Positions 38,274-46,604 of a stretch of 64,000 nucleotides of DNA are shown here, in pieces. Position numbers and translations under genes: made by a program. The notes beneath the pieces were generated by a model. That model saw only the letters and a program-made list of their open reading frames with translations, ran no database searches and was not told where the DNA came from. The DNA is taken from contig CBDBEU010000004.1 in assembly GCA_965204565.1 (NCBI GenBank), forward strand, positions 62,001-126,000, in the 5' to 3' direction. Each line of letters starts with the position of its first letter. Position 1 is the stretch's first letter. This DNA is from CBDBEU01 sp965204565 (GTDB lineage: Bacteria > Pseudomonadota > Alphaproteobacteria > Rhizobiales > TMED25).

Positions 38274-38867
38274 CAGCTGCCGGCCCGGCACAAGAAGCGC
38301 AAGCGCCTCTATCGTCATGGTGCCCCGGTGATCCGGCTGAGACCGAGCTATCCGAACCACATCCGGGCGATCGATCTTGTGCACGACAAGCTGAGCAACG
38401 GCCGGCCTTGCAGGATGTTGACCGTGCTCGACGAGTATACGCGCGAAGCTCTGTGTGTGGGCGTTGCCGCCAGGACGGGTTCTCTGCCGATGTGCCGCAG
38501 GCGCTTTATCCACTGCTGCTCAAGCGCGGCAAGCCTGAGTACCTTCGTTCCGACAATGGACCCGGGTTTGCGGCCGCGCCATTCCGGGACCGGCTTCAGC
38601 GTGTCGGCATTCAACCCATCCGGATCTATCCGGGATCGCCCTGGGAGAACGGCTACAACGAGCGCTTCAACGGAACACTCCGCCGCGAACGTCTCAACAC
38701 CGAGTGGTTCACGACCACACGCCAGGCTCGGATCGTCATCGGTATCCGGCTTGAACAGTACAACCGGATCCGCCACCATTATGCTCTCGGCATGCAAACG
38801 CCGGTAACCGAAACCATCTTGGACAAATCGCAAATTAGTGGCCCAAACCATGGCGGCTAGACAATGT

Positions 38868-39238
38868 AATCCAATCGTTGGGAGAACATACCTGTTCAGT
38901 TTTGCCCGTTCCTCAGTGATCATGCGTGGATCTAACTCTCCACGCGTCACCAACGACTTCTGATGATCCATCAGTTTTTCGGCAAATGAACCAAATGACG
39001 CTTGAGAAGTCAGACGAACACTTCTTTGTTCAAGCAGGATGTTTTCATAGAACCCTTTTGCGAACCCAACCGCCTCACTCTTATCGGTGCAGTATGTTGA
39101 CTTGCGAATGAGATCTCTTCCGGGTACGAAATAGCGGTACTGCCAATATTTGCTGCGTGCAATCCGATAGATTTTCAGATAGTCGGGAAACCCTTTGATC
39201 AAGGTCAGATCGAATGGGTTGAGATCACCGCTTGGCAT
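38868..39238 (-). pseudogene. phage-type integrase, N-terminal fragment
   Basis: ATG 39238 begins MPSGDLNPFDLTLIKGFPDY, LKIYRIARSKYWQYRYFVPG, RDLIRKSTYCTDKSEAVGFA and continues to AKLNRYVLPTIGLHC before the IS3 end at about 38870. The pattern (a basic start, then SAM-like core-binding helices with LMDHQKSLVTRGELDPRMIT) is that of a tyrosine recombinase N-terminal domain. The catalytic domain was lost with the IS3 insertion. The AT-rich stretch 39239-39330 upstream is probably its promoter region. Confidence 0.65.
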
Positions 39239-39457
39239 AAGGAAATCATAACGCCGTTACATACAGATTTGTATGCAATATGTTATGTAACTAACAAAAT
39301 TACGGATAATTCATTGTTTTTTAAATGATTTTACAATAGATCACACGAGTTTTGAGACCACTCCGGCACCTCTCCGTGGGGCTCTGTGCAAAGCTGGCGG
39401 ACCATAGCCATTCAACAAGCGCGCCATCAAGCCAAACGCCAAAAACCGTTCTGTTGC

Positions 39458-39485
39458 TTGACTTGCGGCTAACCGACAGTATAGT
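39458..39485 (+). promoter_or_regulatory. promoter of rplU-rpmA
   Basis: TTGACT and TATAGT separated by 16 bp, about 50 bp before the rplU start. This is a good sigma-70-type promoter in the right place for a ribosomal protein operon. Confidence 0.6.
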
Positions 39486-39536
39486 CGCGAGAGTTGTGGG
39501 CTTGGGCCCGCTATTTCTTTTAAAAGCAGGTACCCC

Positions 39537-40127
39537 ATGTTTGCGGTCATCAAAACCGGTGGCAAGCAATACCGTGTTGCCAAGGATGATGTGATCACGG
39601 TTGAAAGACTCGCTGGCGATGCCGGCGAGGAGATCGTGTTCACCGATGTTCTTATGGTCAGTGGCGAAGGCGATCCTGAGATCGGCGCACCGCTGGTCGA
39701 GGGCGCCACGGTCACCGGCGAAGTGGTTGAGCAGGGCCGCGCCGCCAAGATCATCGTTTTCAAGAAAAAGCGGCGCAAGAACTACCGCCGCATCCATGGC
39801 CACCGGCAGCACGAAACGCTGGTGCGCATCATTGATATTCTGACCGGCGGAACCAAACCGGCCGCGGCAAAAAAGAAATCTGCCGCACCCAAGCCTGAGA
39901 CCAAGGCCGCGCCTGCGGCGAAATCCGGCTCGGATCAGAAGAAGATTGCCGGTGTCGGTCCGGTGATTGAAAAGAAGCTGAACGCGCTCGGCATTTCCAC
40001 TTACGCCGAGATCGCCGCCTTCAGCCAAGACGATATTGCCCGCGTCAACGAGCAGTTCAGTTTCAAGGGCCGCATTGAGCGCGAGGAATGGGTTGAGCAG
40101 GCCACCAAACTGGCCAAGGAAGCTTGA
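39537..40127 (+). CDS. rplU: 50S ribosomal protein L21 with C-terminal extension
   Basis: 196 residues. The first 105 or so are standard bL21 (MFAVIKTGGKQYRVAKDDVI, then VVEQGRAAKIIVFKKKRRKN, YRRIHGHRQHETLVRIIDI). After a lysine/alanine/proline linker (AAAKKKSAAPKPETKAAPAA) comes a helix-hairpin-helix-like domain (KKIAGVGPVIEKKLNALGIS, then DDIARVNEQFSFKGRIEREE). This extension is common in Hyphomicrobiales L21 and explains the length of nearly twice E. coli L21. It starts the rplU-rpmA operon, 28 bp before rpmA. Intact. Confidence 0.95.
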   Translation: MFAVIKTGGKQYRVAKDDVITVERLAGDAGEEIVFTDVLMVSGEGDPEIGAPLVEGATVTGEVVEQGRAAKIIVFKKKRRKNYRRIHGHRQHETLVRIIDILTGGTKPAAAKKKSAAPKPETKAAPAAKSGSDQKKIAGVGPVIEKKLNALGISTYAEIAAFSQDDIARVNEQFSFKGRIEREEWVEQATKLAKEA

Positions 40128-40155
40128 GCCTCAAGAACGGCTCGGGAGAGAAACG

Positions 40156-40425
40156 ATGGCACATAAAAAAGCAGGCGGATCATCCCGCAACGGCCGCGAC
40201 TCAGCTGGCCGCCGTCTTGGCGTCAAGAAGTTCGGCGGCGAGCAGGTCATTGCCGGCAACATCATCATCCGCCAGCGCGGCACCAAATGGCACCCTGGCA
40301 CCAATGTCGGTATCGGCCGCGATCACACCATTTTCGCACTTTGCGAGGGCGAGGTGAAATTCACCACAGGCCGCGGCGATCGCAGCTATGTTTCGGTAAT
40401 GCCGATTGCAGAGGCCGCAGAATAA
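40156..40425 (+). CDS. rpmA: 50S ribosomal protein L27
   Basis: 89 residues: MAHKKAGGSSRNGRDSAGRR, LGVKKFGGEQVIAGNIIIRQ, RGTKWHPGTNVGIGRDHTIF. This is canonical bL27, which reaches the peptidyl transferase centre with its N-terminal tail. ATG 40156 follows cgggagagaaacg. Immediately followed by a hairpin with a T run. Confidence 0.97.
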   Translation: MAHKKAGGSSRNGRDSAGRRLGVKKFGGEQVIAGNIIIRQRGTKWHPGTNVGIGRDHTIFALCEGEVKFTTGRGDRSYVSVMPIAEAAE

Positions 40426-40485
40426 CGTAGGTTCAGTTTCGCCGGCGTCGCATCGACCCCGGCAAACACAATCCAGCCAGATATC

Positions 40486-40515
40486 GGGGAGATGGGGCGC
40501 CATCTGCCCTTTTTT
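40486..40515 (+). terminator. rho-independent terminator after rpmA
   Basis: Stem AGATGG / CCATCT with outer G-C pairs across one mismatch, loop ggcg, followed by six T. It ends the rplU-rpmA transcript. Confidence 0.75.
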
Positions 40516-40534
40516 ATTGTGCTGGAGAGGACCC

Positions 40535-41106
40535 ATGCACCCGAATGACCGCGATGGTCATCACCAGATCGAAACCGCCAGATTGGTGCTGCGCCACCCG
40601 CAGCTGAGCGATGCGCGCCAATTCGCCGTACTGGGCAACAATTGGGCCGTCTCATCCAAACTTTCGCGCATGCCCCACCCTTATCGCGAGGCTGACGCGA
40701 TCGAATGGATCGAACGATTGCGCGCCGATGGCACCGAGCCGGCCTTTGCCGTCATGCTTGCTGAAACAGGCGACGTGATCGGGGCGTGCGGCATCGGTCC
40801 GACCACCTAGACTGAAGGCCGGCAGATCGGCTGCTGGCTGGGCGAACCATATTGGGGCCGGGTTATGCCACTGAAGCTGCCCAGGCCGTGGTCACGCTCG
40901 CATTCGCCGATCCGGATCTTGCGCATCTATGGTGCTCCTGCCGGGTCACCAATGAACACTCACGCGGCGGCGTCCACAATTGCGGCTTCCAGTTTCACGG
41001 CGCCGGATTATTGTATATGCGCGCGGCCAACACCTCGGTGCCAGTCGAACACTACTGCCTCGATCGCGCGGTATGGCTGGCGCTCAGCTCGTGGCGGGCG
41101 GCATGA
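40535..41106 (+). pseudogene. RimJ/RimL-like GNAT acetyltransferase, broken
   Basis: ATG 40535 gives MHPNDRDGHHQIETARLVLR, HPQLSDARQFAVLGNN and AFAVMLAETGDVIGACGIGP. An in-frame TAG stands at 40808-40810. The reading continues TEGRQIGCWLGEPYWG, then after a one-base shift GYATEAAQAVVTLAFADPDL (the acetyl-CoA loop) and the C-terminal strand to 41106. A GNAT gene is usual in this place, between rpmA and obgE, in Hyphomicrobiales. Here it is one of only two broken genes in the conserved block. The 215 bp from 41107 to 41321 hold no gene. Confidence 0.8.
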
Positions 41107-41321
41107 ATGGCCGGCGCACATTTTGCATCGGCCATGTGGCCCCGCCATATCGCACCCAAGGCTGCGCCGGGATTGCCGGCCTCCACTTGCCATCTTCCAC
41201 TCGGGCCCGGAAAGTGGGAAAAGCTTGGTAGAACACACGCCGGGCGCGGCAAATGGCTAACTGTTTGCGTAGGGCATCTCTGTGAACAGGATGGTGGCTG
41301 CGCGGACAAAAGCTGGAAGCA

Positions 41322-42329
41322 ATGAAATTTCTCGACGAAGCCAAGATTTATGTGAAAGCGGGCGACGGCGGTGCCGGTTGCGTCTCTTTCCGGCGTGAGA
41401 AATATGTTGAGTTCGGCGGGCCAGAGGGCGGCGATGGCGGGCGCGGCGGCGACATCTGGGTCGAGGCGGTCGAAGGCCTGAATACCCTCATCGACTATCG
41501 CTACCGCCAGCATATCAAAGCCGCCAAGGGCACCCATGGCATGGGCAAGAACCGAACCGGCGCCGGTGGCGATGATGTGGTGATCAAGGTTCCCGCCGGA
41601 ACCCAGATATTTGACGAGGACCGGTTGACCGAGATCGCCGATCTGTCAGCCGTCGGCGATCGAATCCTGCTCGCCAAGGGCGGTAATGGCGGCTTTGGCA
41701 ACACGCGTTTCAAGTCCTCGACCAACCAGGCGCCGCGCCGCGCCAATCCCGGTGGTGAGGGAGAGGAGCAGTGGATCTGGCTGAAACTCAAGCTGATCGC
41801 CGATGCCGGTATTGTCGGCCTGCCCAATGCCGGAAAATCGACGCTGATTTCGCGTGTCAGCGCCGCGCGTCCGAAAATCGCCGACTACCCCTTCACCACG
41901 CTGACACCAGCGCTGGGTGTGGTCGAAGTCGATACAAGAAGTTTCGTACTTGCCGATATTCCAGGCCTGATAAAGGGCGCCCGTGACGGGGTCGGGCTGG
42001 GTGATCGGTTCCTTGCCCATGTGGAGCGCTGCCGCGTGCTTTTACATCTGGTCTCTGCACTGGAGGAGGATGTGGCCGAGGCCTATCGCACCGTCCGCGA
42101 TGAGATCGAAGCCTATGGGGCAAATCTTGAGGGCAAGATCGAGATTGTGGCACTCAACAAGTGCGACGCCGTGCCACCTGATGAGATAGACAAGTGCGCC
42201 GACCGGCTTGCGGCCGCCTGCGGCAAACAACCGCTGCGTCTGTCTGCTGTTACCGGCATGGGTATACGCGAGGCCATGGCAGCGATCCTTGAGGCCACCC
42301 AGGCGCAAGAGCCGGCATGGCCGCCATGA
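41322..42329 (+). CDS. obgE: GTPase ObgE
   Basis: 335 residues. The Obg glycine-rich N-terminal domain (KAGDGGAGCVSFRREKYVEF, GGPEGGDGGRGGDIW) is followed by a G domain: G1 GLPNAGKST (166-174), the switch I region YPFTTLTP, G3 DIPG (212-215), G4 NKCD (279-282), G5 SAV (308-310). Obg GTPases act in 50S assembly and stress control and are essential. The switch II segment reads GLIKGARDGVGLGDRF where the usual form is GLIEGAHEGxGLGxxF, an unusual set of charge changes. The end overlaps the proB start by 4 nt (ATGA). Intact. Confidence 0.95.
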   Translation: MKFLDEAKIYVKAGDGGAGCVSFRREKYVEFGGPEGGDGGRGGDIWVEAVEGLNTLIDYRYRQHIKAAKGTHGMGKNRTGAGGDDVVIKVPAGTQIFDEDRLTEIADLSAVGDRILLAKGGNGGFGNTRFKSSTNQAPRRANPGGEGEEQWIWLKLKLIADAGIVGLPNAGKSTLISRVSAARPKIADYPFTTLTPALGVVEVDTRSFVLADIPGLIKGARDGVGLGDRFLAHVERCRVLLHLVSALEEDVAEAYRTVRDEIEAYGANLEGKIEIVALNKCDAVPPDEIDKCADRLAAACGKQPLRLSAVTGMGIREAMAAILEATQAQEPAWPP

Positions 42330-43438
42330 ACCGGCTTTCCCAGGCGCGCCGCATCGTGCTCAAGATCGGCTCGGCACTGCTCACCAATTCATATGGCGGC
42401 CTGCATGCAGAATGGCTGGCGGGCATGGCCAAAGATGTCGCAACGCTGCGCGAGGCCGGCAAGGACGTGATCGTGGTCTCGTCCGGCGCCATTTCGCTTG
42501 GCCGCACGGCGCTTGGACTTGGCTCTGCCACGCTCAAGCTTGATGAAGCCCAGGCCGCCGCCGCGGTCGGACAGATTGAGCTTGCTCGTGCCTGGCGCGA
42601 TGTGCTCAGTGCCCGTGGTATCACCGCCGCACAATTGCTGCTGACCCTGTCAGATACCGAACAGCGGCGGCGCTATCTCAATGCCCGCAACACCGCCTCA
42701 ATGCTGTTGCACCTTGGCGCCGTGCCGATCATCAATGAGAATGACACCGTCGCCACCACCGAAATCCGCTATGGCGACAATGACCGCCTGGCTGCGCGCG
42801 TGGCCTCCATGGCCAGCGCCGATTGCCTGGTACTGCTATCCACCGTTGATGGAATGTACACATCCCCGCCCGAGAACAATCCGGACGCGATACATTTGCC
42901 TGAAATATCAGAAATCACCCCTGCAGTCGAAGCCATGGCAGGCGAGGCCGGCCCTCACGGCACAGGTGGCATGGTGACAAAACTCGAAGCTGCTCGCATC
43001 GCCAACCAATCGGGCTGTCACATGGTGATCAGCGACGGCCGCCCAAACAGCCCGGTAAAAACGCTGATCGACGGTGCGCGCGCCACTTGGTTCATAGCCA
43101 ATACCTCGCCCGGCACGGCGCGCAAGCGCTGGATAGCCGGCAGCCTTGAGCCAAGCGGATGGATCGTTGTCGATGCCGGTGCTGAAACCGCGCTCAAATC
43201 GGGCAAGAGCCTGCTGCCAGCGGGCGTGGTGCGCATCGAGGGCAAATTCGAACGCGGCGACGCGATACTCGTTGTCGATATGAACAATCAGGAGCTTGCA
43301 CGCGGCTTGAGTGCCTATAGCGATGGTGATGCCAAACTCATCGCCGGGCGCAAATCCCGTGAAATCGAGGCTATCCTCGGCTATCGTGGCCGCACTGCCC
43401 TAGTTCATCGCGATGATCTCGTTGTGACCTTAAGGTGA
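42326..43438 (+). CDS. proB: glutamate 5-kinase
   Basis: 370 residues from ATG 42326, which overlaps the obgE stop (ATGA); an ATG at 42317 is also in frame. The amino-acid kinase domain carries RIVLKIGSALLT, VIVVSSGAISLGR, and NARNTASMLLHLGAVPIINE with NDTVATTEIRYGDNDRLAAR. The C-terminal PUA domain starts around SGWIVVDAGAETALKSGKSL. It phosphorylates glutamate as the first step of proline synthesis. Directly followed by proA, 3 bp later. Confidence 0.95.
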   Translation: MNRLSQARRIVLKIGSALLTNSYGGLHAEWLAGMAKDVATLREAGKDVIVVSSGAISLGRTALGLGSATLKLDEAQAAAAVGQIELARAWRDVLSARGITAAQLLLTLSDTEQRRRYLNARNTASMLLHLGAVPIINENDTVATTEIRYGDNDRLAARVASMASADCLVLLSTVDGMYTSPPENNPDAIHLPEISEITPAVEAMAGEAGPHGTGGMVTKLEAARIANQSGCHMVISDGRPNSPVKTLIDGARATWFIANTSPGTARKRWIAGSLEPSGWIVVDAGAETALKSGKSLLPAGVVRIEGKFERGDAILVVDMNNQELARGLSAYSDGDAKLIAGRKSREIEAILGYRGRTALVHRDDLVVTLR

Positions 43439-43441
43439 GAT

Positions 43442-44740
43442 ATGTTGATCGTTGACGACACCGTCAGAATCGAGACCGGCGCCGATATCGGCGCGACCAT
43501 GCATGACATCGGCCTTGCCGCGCGTGCCGCCGCGCGCGAGCTGGCGCTTGCACCGCGCAAGACTAAGGATGCCGTGCTCAATCAGGCGGCTGCGCAATTG
43601 CGCGCGCGCGCAGATGAAATTCTGGCGGCTAATCAAAGCGAGGTTACCGCGGCAAAGGCAGCCGGTCAGACACCGGCCTTCATCGACCGTTTGACCCTGA
43701 ACGCAGATCGCATCGAAGCAATGTCGGCAGGCCTTGAGGCAGTTGCCGGCCTTCCCGACCCGGTCGGCCGGGTTCTAAACCAATGGACCAGGCCAAACGG
43801 TCTTGAGATCCAGCGCATCGCCATTCCTCTTGGCGTCATCGGCATCATTTATGAGAGCCGGCCCAATGTGACCGCCGATGCCGGCGCACTATGCCTGAAA
43901 TCCGGCAATGCGGCAATTCTGCGCGGCGGCTCCGACAGTTTTGAATCGAGCGCCGCCATCCATGCAGCACTTGCCGCAGGCGTTGCCGGCGCTGGCCTGC
44001 CCAGGACCGCGATCCAGCGTGTGCCAGTGCGCAGCCGCAACGCTGTCGGCCTGATGCTGGCAGGCCTTCAAGGCAGTATTGATGTGATTGTGCCGCGTGG
44101 CGGCAAGAGCCTGGTTGCTCGCGTCGAGCGCGATGCCCGGGTGCCGGTGTTCAGCCATCTCGAAGGCATCTGCCATGTCTATGTCGATGCCAGTGCTGAT
44201 CTTGAAAAAGCCATCGCACTCACCGTCAATGCCAAGATGCGCCGTACCGGCATTTGCGGTGCGGCCGAAACGCTCCTGGTCGACCGCGCGGTTGCAGGCA
44301 CCCATCTGGCGCCCTTGATCGACGCCTTGTTGGCCGCTGGCTGCGCCGTACGTGGAGATCGAGCGGCACAGGACGCAGATGGCCGCGTTGAGCCCGCCAG
44401 TGCGGATGATTGGGACACCGAATATCTCGACGCCGTCATTACCGTCGGCGTCACTGATGGCGTCGCCGGCGCGATTGCACACATCGCCGCCCACGGCTCC
44501 AGCCATACCGATGCCATAATCACCGAAGACCAGGCGGTCGCTGACAGGTTCTTGCGCGAAGTTGACAGCGCCATCGTGCTGCACAACGCATCAACCCAGT
44601 TCGCCGATGGCAACGAATTCGGTTTCGGGGCAGAGATTGGCATCGCCACCGGCAAGATGCATGCGCGCGGGCCGGTCGGCCTAGAACAGCTCACGAGCTT
44701 TAAATATGTCGTGCGCGGCCAAGGTCAGACCCGCCCGTGA
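43442..44740 (+). CDS. proA: gamma-glutamyl phosphate reductase
   Basis: 432 residues. Aldehyde-dehydrogenase-like fold: IPLGVIGIIYESRPNVTADA, CLKSGNAAILRGGSDSFESS, then the catalytic cysteine at about residue 272 in MRRTGICGAAETLLVD, and the ProA signature HGSSHTDAIITEDQAVADRF near the C terminus. It reduces glutamyl-5-phosphate to the semialdehyde, the second step of proline synthesis, and forms an operon with proB. ATG 43442 has aaggtgag upstream; an internal ATG at 43499 is the more common family start. Intact. Confidence 0.95.
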   Translation: MLIVDDTVRIETGADIGATMHDIGLAARAAARELALAPRKTKDAVLNQAAAQLRARADEILAANQSEVTAAKAAGQTPAFIDRLTLNADRIEAMSAGLEAVAGLPDPVGRVLNQWTRPNGLEIQRIAIPLGVIGIIYESRPNVTADAGALCLKSGNAAILRGGSDSFESSAAIHAALAAGVAGAGLPRTAIQRVPVRSRNAVGLMLAGLQGSIDVIVPRGGKSLVARVERDARVPVFSHLEGICHVYVDASADLEKAIALTVNAKMRRTGICGAAETLLVDRAVAGTHLAPLIDALLAAGCAVRGDRAAQDADGRVEPASADDWDTEYLDAVITVGVTDGVAGAIAHIAAHGSSHTDAIITEDQAVADRFLREVDSAIVLHNASTQFADGNEFGFGAEIGIATGKMHARGPVGLEQLTSFKYVVRGQGQTRP

Positions 44741-44802
44741 CCACCCGTGTCCGGTGACGCGATCCATTGCCACGTTGCGCTAATTGAACCGATGGGCATC
44801 TG

Positions 44803-45426
44803 GTGATCTCCACACTCAAAGCCGGACGCAGGATCGTTTCTGGTCTGCCCATGGCCTGTGCCGGACAGCGCATCGGGCTTCTGGGCGGCTCATTCAATCC
44901 GGCACATGATGGCCATGTGCAGATTTCCCGGATCTCCCGGGCAAGACTGGGCCTCGATCAAATCTGGTGGCTGGTCAGTCCCCGCAACCCGCTCAAATCA
45001 ACCGATGATCTGGCCGATCTTGCCGAGCGTGTTGCTGATGCGCATGCCGTCGCATATCTTGGATTCATCCACGTGACGTCGCTTGAGGCCTCAATAAGCA
45101 CACGATACTCCATCGAGACCATTCGATTCTTGCGCGCGCATCATGGCGCGGTACGTTTCGTGTGGATCATCGGCGCCGACAATCTGGCGATTTTTCATCG
45201 CTGGATAAGCTGGCGCGAAATCGCGGCCGCAATGCCGATCGCAGTGATTGATCGCCCGGGTGCCGAGCTTGCGGCAGCAGCTTCCAGATTTGCCACAGCC
45301 TTTGCGCGCAAACGGCTGGACGAGGCTGACGCCGGTGCACTGGCAACGGCCAAGCCTCCGGCCTGGGTCATGATTCACGGACCGCTTTCATCACTGTCCT
45401 CAACCGCAATCCGCAAGAGTTCTTGA
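44803..45426 (+). CDS. nadD: nicotinate-nucleotide adenylyltransferase
   Basis: 207 residues from GTG 44803. Nucleotidyltransferase motif LLGGSFNPAHDGHVQIS near residues 26-42, WWLVSPRNPLK, FVWIIGADNLAIFHRWISWR and the closing motif LSSLSSTAIRKSS. It makes nicotinic acid adenine dinucleotide in NAD synthesis. It follows proA by 62 bp. No ATG is available at the natural start; internal ATG codons come just before the active-site loop. Intact, with an average length. Confidence 0.93.
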   Translation: MISTLKAGRRIVSGLPMACAGQRIGLLGGSFNPAHDGHVQISRISRARLGLDQIWWLVSPRNPLKSTDDLADLAERVADAHAVAYLGFIHVTSLEASISTRYSIETIRFLRAHHGAVRFVWIIGADNLAIFHRWISWREIAAAMPIAVIDRPGAELAAAASRFATAFARKRLDEADAGALATAKPPAWVMIHGPLSSLSSTAIRKSS

Positions 45427-45716
45427 TAGCGGTTGATCATGTGCCGTCCGGGCCGGCGCGTTGAGTGCGCCCGCGCAAATGTTTCGCAGGCGTCATATTG
45501 TCTTTACATGGTGGCGATAATATCTAATAAAATGTGATGTTCATGCCATGGCCTGCTGCATTGACACGCTGGGCGCGGTACTATTGAGGGAAACGACTGC
45601 TTCGCGCCTTTGCAAACGGCGAGGTCAGTTATCCTAAGATCCAGCGCCAACAGTTCAGGTGCCCGATCGGGCATCGAAACCGGCGGGCTGCGCCAACGCA
45701 GAGCTCTGCCGAAACC

Positions 45717-46049
45717 TTGAAGAATCAGATTCTCGAAATCCTTGACGACGCCAAGGCGGAAGAGGCGATCACCATCGACCTTTCCGGCAAAAGTCCGATG
45801 GCCGACTACATGGTCATCGCCTCCGGACGTTCCGACCGCCATGTCGGCGCCATTGCCGAGCAGCTTCGCACCAAGCTGAAGCAGAGCGGCATGACCGGCA
45901 TTCGTGTCGAGGGCCTGCCCCATTGCGATTGGGTTCTGATCGATGCCGGTGACGTCATTGTCCATGTTTTCCGGCCTGAGGTGCGCAGCTTCTACAATCT
46001 GGAAAAGATGTGGTCGTCCGCCGCACCTGACGACGTGGTGCCCGCCTGA
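45717..46049 (+). CDS. rsfS: ribosomal silencing factor RsfS
   Basis: 110 residues: ILEILDDAKAEEAITIDLSG, KSPMADYMVIASGRSDRHVG, VEGLPHCDWVLIDAGDVIVH, VFRPEVRSFYNLEKMW. RsfS binds L14 and blocks subunit joining when nutrients are scarce. The only start codon in the open stretch is TTG 45717; the open frame reaches back to about 45588 (TQSSAETLK just upstream looks native), so the original start may have been mutated. The 290 bp before it (45427-45716) contain no other gene. It is followed by rlmH after 18 bp. Confidence 0.92.
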   Translation: MKNQILEILDDAKAEEAITIDLSGKSPMADYMVIASGRSDRHVGAIAEQLRTKLKQSGMTGIRVEGLPHCDWVLIDAGDVIVHVFRPEVRSFYNLEKMWSSAAPDDVVPA

Positions 46050-46067
46050 TCGCCGGGATCGGCTGAG

Positions 46068-46547
46068 TTGCAACTCTCCCTCATTGCCATCGGCCGTGCC
46101 CGCACGAGCCCGGCCCAGGCTTTGTTTGACGACTATGCCGGGCGCATTCGCAAGATCGGATCGGGACTGGGAATCCGCAGCTTCGATCTCCTGGAACGGC
46201 CGGAATCGCGGGCTTCAACCACAACCGAGCGTATTGAAAGCGAGGGGCGGGCCATTATTGAGGCAACGCCCACGGCAAAAACCGTGGTTCTTGACGAACG
46301 CGGTGAAAATCTCACCAGCACCGCCTTTGCCCGCTGGCTTGGCCAGGAGCGTGACAGCGGAACGACGGCTCTCGCATTTGTGATCGGTGGACCCGACGGC
46401 CTTTCACAGTCTGTGCAAAACCGCGCTTCGCGCGCCATTGCCTTTGGCCGTGCCACCTGGCCGCATCTCATAGTGCGTGCTCTTTTAGTTGAACAAATTT
46501 ACCGGGCGCTCACCATTCTCGGGCGACATCCATATCATCGCAATTAG
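46068..46547 (+). CDS. rlmH: 23S rRNA (pseudouridine1915-N3)-methyltransferase
   Basis: 159 residues from TTG 46068. SPOUT-class methyltransferase with LSLIAIGRARTSPAQALFDD, VVLDERGENLTSTAFARWLG, ALAFVIGGPDGLSQSV (the SAM-binding knot loop) and the C-terminal RALLVEQIYRALTILGRHPY-HRN signature. It methylates pseudouridine 1915 in helix 69 of 23S rRNA. The usual partner of rsfS. Intact. Confidence 0.95.
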   Translation: MQLSLIAIGRARTSPAQALFDDYAGRIRKIGSGLGIRSFDLLERPESRASTTTERIESEGRAIIEATPTAKTVVLDERGENLTSTAFARWLGQERDSGTTALAFVIGGPDGLSQSVQNRASRAIAFGRATWPHLIVRALLVEQIYRALTILGRHPYHRN

Positions 46548-46604
46548 AGCGAGAATTGAACGAACGTTGCATGGACTTCATGACGCCTCGCAACTAGGTA
46601 AAGG

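Larger units (their letters stand above)
36360..38870 (+). mobile_element. IS3-family element interrupted by an IS5-group element
   Basis: OrfA (36384-36671) reads MARKRHSDEDILKLLREIEL and has the leucine-zipper region LKALEKENRRLRKIVADLEL. OrfB starts around 36671 (TTNDLRQAVMHVRWKIGTSE, then YGRYGYRKVDELLRAEGWPA) and is cut at EEGLQL. It resumes at 38274 with PARHKKRKRLYRHGAPVIRL, then LTVLDEYTREALC, a frameshift, YLRSDNGPGFAAA (second D) and ENGYNERFNGTLRRERLNTE (E) to a stop near 38858. The insertion and an extra deletion near 38460 both inactivate OrfB. The element itself sits in an integrase gene. Confidence 0.8.

Noticed and set aside
39321..40028. 235-codon open frame antisense to rplU
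   Set aside because: It covers the rplU promoter and gene in reverse; low-complexity product, no motifs.
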